From: VBDM01 sp035651815
Lineage (GTDB): Bacteria > Pseudomonadota > Gammaproteobacteria > Burkholderiales > SG8-39
Reading direction: 5' to 3'
DNA: 64,000 nt
Assembly (NCBI GenBank): GCA_035651815.1
Contig: DASRFB010000023.1
Coordinates: forward strand, 1-64,000
In this document: one piece after another, positions 60,641 to 64,000 of the stretch
Layout of the letters: each line of letters opens with the position of its first letter
Numbering within the stretch: position 1 is the stretch's first letter
Translations under genes and position numbers: made by a program
Notes under the pieces: model-generated
Databases searched by the model: none
What the model saw: only the letters and a program-made list of their open reading frames with translations
What the model was told of the DNA's origin: nothing

Positions 60641-61116
60641 AACGGACGCCGCCGAAGGACGCCCGGCCCGCCAAGCCGTCGGGCGCGCGCCCCACGGAAG
60701 AAAAGGCGAGCGGGCTCAGCGAGGCCGAGATCCGCAAGGCACCTGCGTCGCAGTACATGAATCCGGAGCAGCTCGCGTTCTTCCGCGAGCGGCTGCTCGA
60801 GATGCAGCGCGAGCTGCTCGAGAACGCCGACGTCACCTCCGAGCGCCTGCGCGAGCACGAGCTCGAGCCCGATCCCACCGACCAGGCGACCATCGAAGAG
60901 GAGTACGCGCTCGAGCTGCGCACGCGCGACCGCGAGCGCAAGCTGCTGAAGAAGATCGAGCAGGCGCTGCGACGCATCGAGGACGGCAGCTACGGTTATT
61001 GCGAGGAGACCGGCGAGGCGATCGGGATCCCGCGCCTGCTCGCGCGGCCGACCGCGACGCTCACGATCGAGGCGCAGGCGCGCCGCGAGCTGAAGCAGAA
61101 GCTCTACGGCGAGTAG
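60619..61116 (+). CDS. dksA: RNA polymerase-binding transcription factor DksA
   Basis: A 165-residue regulator that works with ppGpp. The coiled coil carries the tip motif DPTDQAT with both key Asp residues, and RDRERKLLKKIE follows. The zinc-finger part reads YCEETGEAIG...LTIEAQ, so only one of the four Cys of E. coli DksA remains and the fold must be zinc-free or weakly bound. Cys-poor forms are common in Betaproteobacteria. The start is ATG 60619, within the 3' end of the CobW gene. Confidence 0.92.
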   Translation: MPGSNAVKRTPPKDARPAKPSGARPTEEKASGLSEAEIRKAPASQYMNPEQLAFFRERLLEMQRELLENADVTSERLREHELEPDPTDQATIEEEYALELRTRDRERKLLKKIEQALRRIEDGSYGYCEETGEAIGIPRLLARPTATLTIEAQARRELKQKLYGE

Positions 61117-61179
61117 CGCGGCGGGCGCGCTCGCCCGGATTTGCGCTACACTAGCCGCCCCGATATCCCGGGCGGATCC

Positions 61180-61479
61180 ATGAGTCGCACCCTGCGGTAC
61201 GTGCTGATCGCCGCTGCGCTGATCTTCGCGCAGCAATCGGCGCAACTGCACGCGCTGTCCCACGTTCCGCACGATCCGGCGAAGAAGGGCACGCCCTTCT
61301 CCGGGCATCCCGCCGCGCAGTGCCTCGCCTTCCACGCGGTCGACAGCGTCCTGCCGAACGCGGTGCGAGCGGTGAAGCCGCCGCGCGTCGCGCCGCCGAC
61401 CGTCTCTTATTTCGTTCTTCCGCTGGCTCTCCGATCGCGAATCGAATTCGATTCGCGGGCGCCGCCCGTCTTTTCCTAG
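61180..61479 (+). CDS. Small exported protein, DUF2946-like
   Basis: A 99-residue protein with a signal peptide (cleavage near QQSAQ). The mature part has His residues in LHALSHVPHD and CLAFHAVDSVLPN and a Pro-rich middle. Such short His/Cys-containing proteins (DUF2946 type) often sit beside metal-uptake genes. It precedes an outer-membrane barrel and a ZnuA-like protein here. A TACACT -10-like box lies about 34 bases upstream. Family assignment is tentative. Confidence 0.6.
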   Translation: MSRTLRYVLIAAALIFAQQSAQLHALSHVPHDPAKKGTPFSGHPAAQCLAFHAVDSVLPNAVRAVKPPRVAPPTVSYFVLPLALRSRIEFDSRAPPVFS

Positions 61480-61557
61480 TCCCGCGTCATCTTTCCCGCG
61501 CCGCCGCGCGCGGGCATCGGGTCGTCCGCGGACGATCGCGTGATTTCGGAGAAGAAC

Positions 61558-62922
61558 ATGCACAAGACCAGCACCCTGGCGCTCGCCGTTGCGGCCGCCG
61601 TGGGCGTCGCGGGCCCGGGGTTCGCTCAAACGAACGACGCGCTTCGCGAAGAGGTGAGACAGCTCAAGCAGCGGACCGATGCGCTGGAGCAGCGCGTGCA
61701 GGACGCCGAGAGCGCCGCGAGCCGGGCCGCCCGGGCCGGGAACCGCCCTGCGGGCGAGAACGCGCTCAACCCGGCCGTGTCGCTGATCCTGAACGGCGTC
61801 TATTCGAATCTGTCCCGCAGTCCGAGCGATTTCCGCATCAACGGCTTCGTTCCGACGCTCGGTGAAGTCGAGCCCTTCCGCCGGGGCTTGAGCCTCGGGG
61901 AGTCGGAGCTCGCGCTCGCCGCCAACATCGACCAGGACTTCCGCGGGACCGGAATCTTTTCCATCACGCCGCAGAACGAGGTCGCCGCCGAGGAGGCGTA
62001 TATCCAGACGCTCGCGCTCTCGCACGGCTTTACCGCCAAGGCCGGCCGCTTCTTCTCTGGGGTCGGGTACCAGAACCAGGTCCATGCCCATGCCTGGGAC
62101 TTCACCGACGCGCCGCTCGCGAACAAGGTCTTTCTGGGCAACCAGCTCGCCGACGACGGCGTGCAGCTCAAGTGGGTCGCGCCGACGGACACGTATTTCG
62201 ATCTCGGTCTGGAGCTCGGGCGCGGCCGCGCCTTCCCCGCCGCGGCGCCCGAAGGCGCCGCGCGCGACAAGAACGGCGTCGGCTCGGCGAACGCGTTCGC
62301 TCACCTGGGCGGCGATTTCGGCTCGGGCTTCGCCTGGCAGGCGGGACTGTCGTATCTGCGGACCTCTCCCCGCGATCGTACGTTCCAGGACGTCGACTCG
62401 GCGGGGACGGCGGTGACGAACAGCTTCGGCGGGCGCAGCAGCCTGTGGGCGTTGAGCGGCGTCCTGAAATGGGCGCCGGACTTCAACTCGACCGAGAAGA
62501 GCGTGAAGCTGCAGGGCGAATACTTCCGCCGCAAGGAGGACGGCGATCTCACGTTCGACAACGCCGCCGCCGCGGGCGGCCCGCAGACCGGCGCGTTCGC
62601 GTCGCGCCAGTCCGGGTGGTATCTGCAGACGGTGTATCAATTCCTGCCGATGTGGCGTGTGGGGTATCGCTACGACCGCCTGAGCGCGGGCACGCAGACG
62701 ATCGGTCTGGTGGATTCGGGCACGCTCTCGGCGGCCGACTTTCCCGTTCTCGGACACTACAACCCGACGCGGAACACCGTGATGGCCGACTGGAGCGCGA
62801 GCGAATTCAGCCGCGTGCGGCTGCAGCTCGCGCGCGACCGCTCGCGACGCGACGAGCCCGACAACCAGGTGTTCCTGCAGTACATCGTCAGTCTCGGCGC
62901 GCACGGCGCGCACACGTTCTGA
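61558..62922 (+). CDS. Outer-membrane beta-barrel protein with N-terminal coiled coil
   Basis: A 454-residue porin-like protein. Signal peptide ends VAGPGFAQ; residues 24-52 form a heptad coiled coil (LREEVRQLKQRTDALEQR); the rest is alternating beta sequence ending in Phe (GAHGAHTF), the usual outer-membrane signature. It lies ten bases before the ZnuA-like gene, which suggests that it lets zinc or a zinc complex across the outer membrane. A GGAG ribosome site precedes ATG 61558. Confidence 0.82.
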   Translation: MHKTSTLALAVAAAVGVAGPGFAQTNDALREEVRQLKQRTDALEQRVQDAESAASRAARAGNRPAGENALNPAVSLILNGVYSNLSRSPSDFRINGFVPTLGEVEPFRRGLSLGESELALAANIDQDFRGTGIFSITPQNEVAAEEAYIQTLALSHGFTAKAGRFFSGVGYQNQVHAHAWDFTDAPLANKVFLGNQLADDGVQLKWVAPTDTYFDLGLELGRGRAFPAAAPEGAARDKNGVGSANAFAHLGGDFGSGFAWQAGLSYLRTSPRDRTFQDVDSAGTAVTNSFGGRSSLWALSGVLKWAPDFNSTEKSVKLQGEYFRRKEDGDLTFDNAAAAGGPQTGAFASRQSGWYLQTVYQFLPMWRVGYRYDRLSAGTQTIGLVDSGTLSAADFPVLGHYNPTRNTVMADWSASEFSRVRLQLARDRSRRDEPDNQVFLQYIVSLGAHGAHTF

Positions 62923-62931
62923 GGAAACGGA

Positions 62932-63837
62932 ATGGATACTCTGCTCAAGACCGGGTTCTTCGTGCTCTCGCTGTCGCTCCCGTGGCCCGCATCCGCGGCT
63001 CTGAACGTGTTCACCTGCGAGCCCGAGTGGGCGTCGCTCGCGCAGGAAATCGGAGGCGACAAGGTGTCGGTCACCTCGGCGACGACGGCGCGCCAGGACC
63101 CGCACCGCCTGGAGGCGCGGCCGAGCCTGATCGCCCGCATCCGCCGGGCCGATCTCCTCGTGTGCACCGGCGCCGAGCTCGAGGTCGGCTGGCTGCCGCT
63201 GCTGCTGACGCAGTCGGGAAATCCGAAGATCCAGGCCGGCTCGCCGGGCTACGTCGAAGCCTCGCAGTTCGTGCCCAAGCTCGAGGTGCCGAAGGTCCTC
63301 GACCGCTCGCTCGGCGACATCCACCCTTCGGGAAATCCGCACGTCCACCTCGATCCGCGCAACATCGCGAGGATCGCGCAGGGGCTCGCCGAGCGGATGG
63401 CGCGCATCGACGCGGGCAATGCCGCGGTGTATCGCGACCGCGCGGCCGACTTCGGACGGCGCTGGGCGGCGGCGATGCAGCGCTGGGACGGCGAGAAGGA
63501 GCGCCTGAAAGGCGTCCCCATCGTCGTCTATCACCGCGACTTCTCCTACTTCATCAACTGGGCCGGCATGCGCGAGGTGGGCAGCCTCGAGCCCAAGCCC
63601 GGGATCCCGCCGAGCCCGACCCATCTCGCCGAGCTGGTCGACCAGATGAAGCGCGATCCCGCCAAGGTCATCGTGTACTCGCCTTACAACGATCCGCGCG
63701 CCGCGGAGTTCTTGTCGCAACGCACCGGCATAGCGACGGCGATGATGCCGTTCACCGTGGGCGGCGACGACAAGGCGAAGGACCTGTTCGGCCTGTTCGA
63801 CGACACGATCGCGCGTCTGCTCGCGGTGATCCGATGA
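62932..63837 (+). CDS. Zinc/manganese ABC transporter substrate-binding protein (ZnuA/TroA-like)
   Basis: A 301-residue cluster A-I metal-binding protein with a signal peptide (ends ASAALN). Metal ligands in order: His in RQDPHRLEARPS (about 60), His in GNPHVHLDP (about 139), His in VVYHRDFSYF (about 203) and probably Asp in SPYNDPRAA. The usual His-rich loop of ZnuA is absent. Its stop overlaps the permease start (ATGA). Confidence 0.9.
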   Translation: MDTLLKTGFFVLSLSLPWPASAALNVFTCEPEWASLAQEIGGDKVSVTSATTARQDPHRLEARPSLIARIRRADLLVCTGAELEVGWLPLLLTQSGNPKIQAGSPGYVEASQFVPKLEVPKVLDRSLGDIHPSGNPHVHLDPRNIARIAQGLAERMARIDAGNAAVYRDRAADFGRRWAAAMQRWDGEKERLKGVPIVVYHRDFSYFINWAGMREVGSLEPKPGIPPSPTHLAELVDQMKRDPAKVIVYSPYNDPRAAEFLSQRTGIATAMMPFTVGGDDKAKDLFGLFDDTIARLLAVIR

Positions 63838-64000
63838 ATCTCGACGCGGCGAGCTTCGGGATCCTCTGGCCGGCGTTCATCGCCGGGCTCCTCGTCACGG
63901 CGACGCACGTGCCGCTCGGCATGCAGGTGCTCCAGCGCGGCATCGTCTTCATCGATCTGGCGGTGGCGCAGGTCGCGGGGCTCGGGGTGATCCTCGCCGA
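63834..64000 (+). CDS. Metal ABC transporter permease (ZnuB-like), cut by window edge
   Basis: The first 55 residues of an ABC-3 family permease. After FGILWPAFIAGLLVTATHVPLG, the segment VLQRGIVFIDLAVAQVAGLGV matches the conserved first cytoplasmic/transmembrane block of ZnuB/TroC proteins (xRG--FIDLA-AQ-A-LG). It forms a transporter with the preceding binding protein; the ATPase must lie beyond the window. Confidence 0.85.
   Translation, partial: MNLDAASFGILWPAFIAGLLVTATHVPLGMQVLQRGIVFIDLAVAQVAGLGVILA

Noticed and set aside
60442..63720. Very long antisense open frame opposite dksA and the zinc genes
   Set aside because: It lies opposite five well-supported genes, has Arg/Ala/Leu-rich low-information sequence and no domain. 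High GC makes such antisense frames common; similar ones opposite 2650-4914, 7962-9635 and others were also left out.

Overview
The window is gene-dense, high-GC DNA from a proteobacterium, most likely a betaproteobacterium of Burkholderiales type. Evidence: the housekeeping block dapF–DUF484–xerC, the metK/ahcY/metF methionine block with an SAH-type riboswitch before ahcY, a dksA–CobW pair whose DksA has a Cys-poor zinc-finger region, and midA–pteridine reductase–ttcA–panB order. Genes overlap by ATGA, GTGA or TTGA junctions almost everywhere and no gap exceeds 300 bases. I see no rRNA, tRNA, insertion sequence, prophage or CRISPR array. The window is cut at both ends inside genes.

Layout. 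Bases 1-11,000: a molybdenum hydroxylase region. A [2Fe-2S] subunit (cut at the left edge) diverges from a GntR regulator, with a 13-bp-arm palindrome carrying both -35 boxes between them. The regulator is followed by FAD, [2Fe-2S] and molybdopterin subunits, a TIM-barrel protein, a class III alcohol dehydrogenase and a CobW GTPase. A TPP enzyme–UbiD pair faces it. Bases 11,000-29,200: a catabolic and uptake region under three copies of one structured RNA leader. The first precedes two amidohydrolases, the second an ABC transporter plus a split TPP decarboxylase, and the third a nine-gene operon (2-oxoglutarate oxygenase, three NMT1/THI5-type binding proteins, ATPase, permease, UbiD, Rieske oxygenase, cyclic amidohydrolase). 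The leaders show covarying helices and match, in shape and gene association, the NMT1 motif known as the xanthine-I riboswitch. An orphan xanthine-dehydrogenase-type large subunit diverges from the third leader. Bases 29,200-35,500: MFS permease, CodA-type deaminase and a further NMT1-type ABC transporter, facing gpt (xanthine/guanine phosphoribosyltransferase). Purine sensing, nucleobase deamination, uptake and salvage therefore cluster together.

Bases 35,500-59,500 are mainly housekeeping: GSTs, cca, a di-haem cytochrome, midA, ttcA, panB, queC, a TPP enzyme, an unusual HTH–aminotransferase fusion, metF, a ketopantoate reductase, ahcY, metK, two LpxL-type acyltransferases, dapF, xerC and rlmI. 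Bases 59,600-64,000 look like a zinc-homeostasis locus: CobW GTPase, DksA, a small His-containing exported protein, an outer-membrane barrel, a ZnuA-like binding protein and the start of a ZnuB-like permease.

Working model (inference): xanthine or a related purine, sensed in the RNA leaders, controls several uptake systems and ring-attacking enzymes. The actual substrates cannot be read from sequence.
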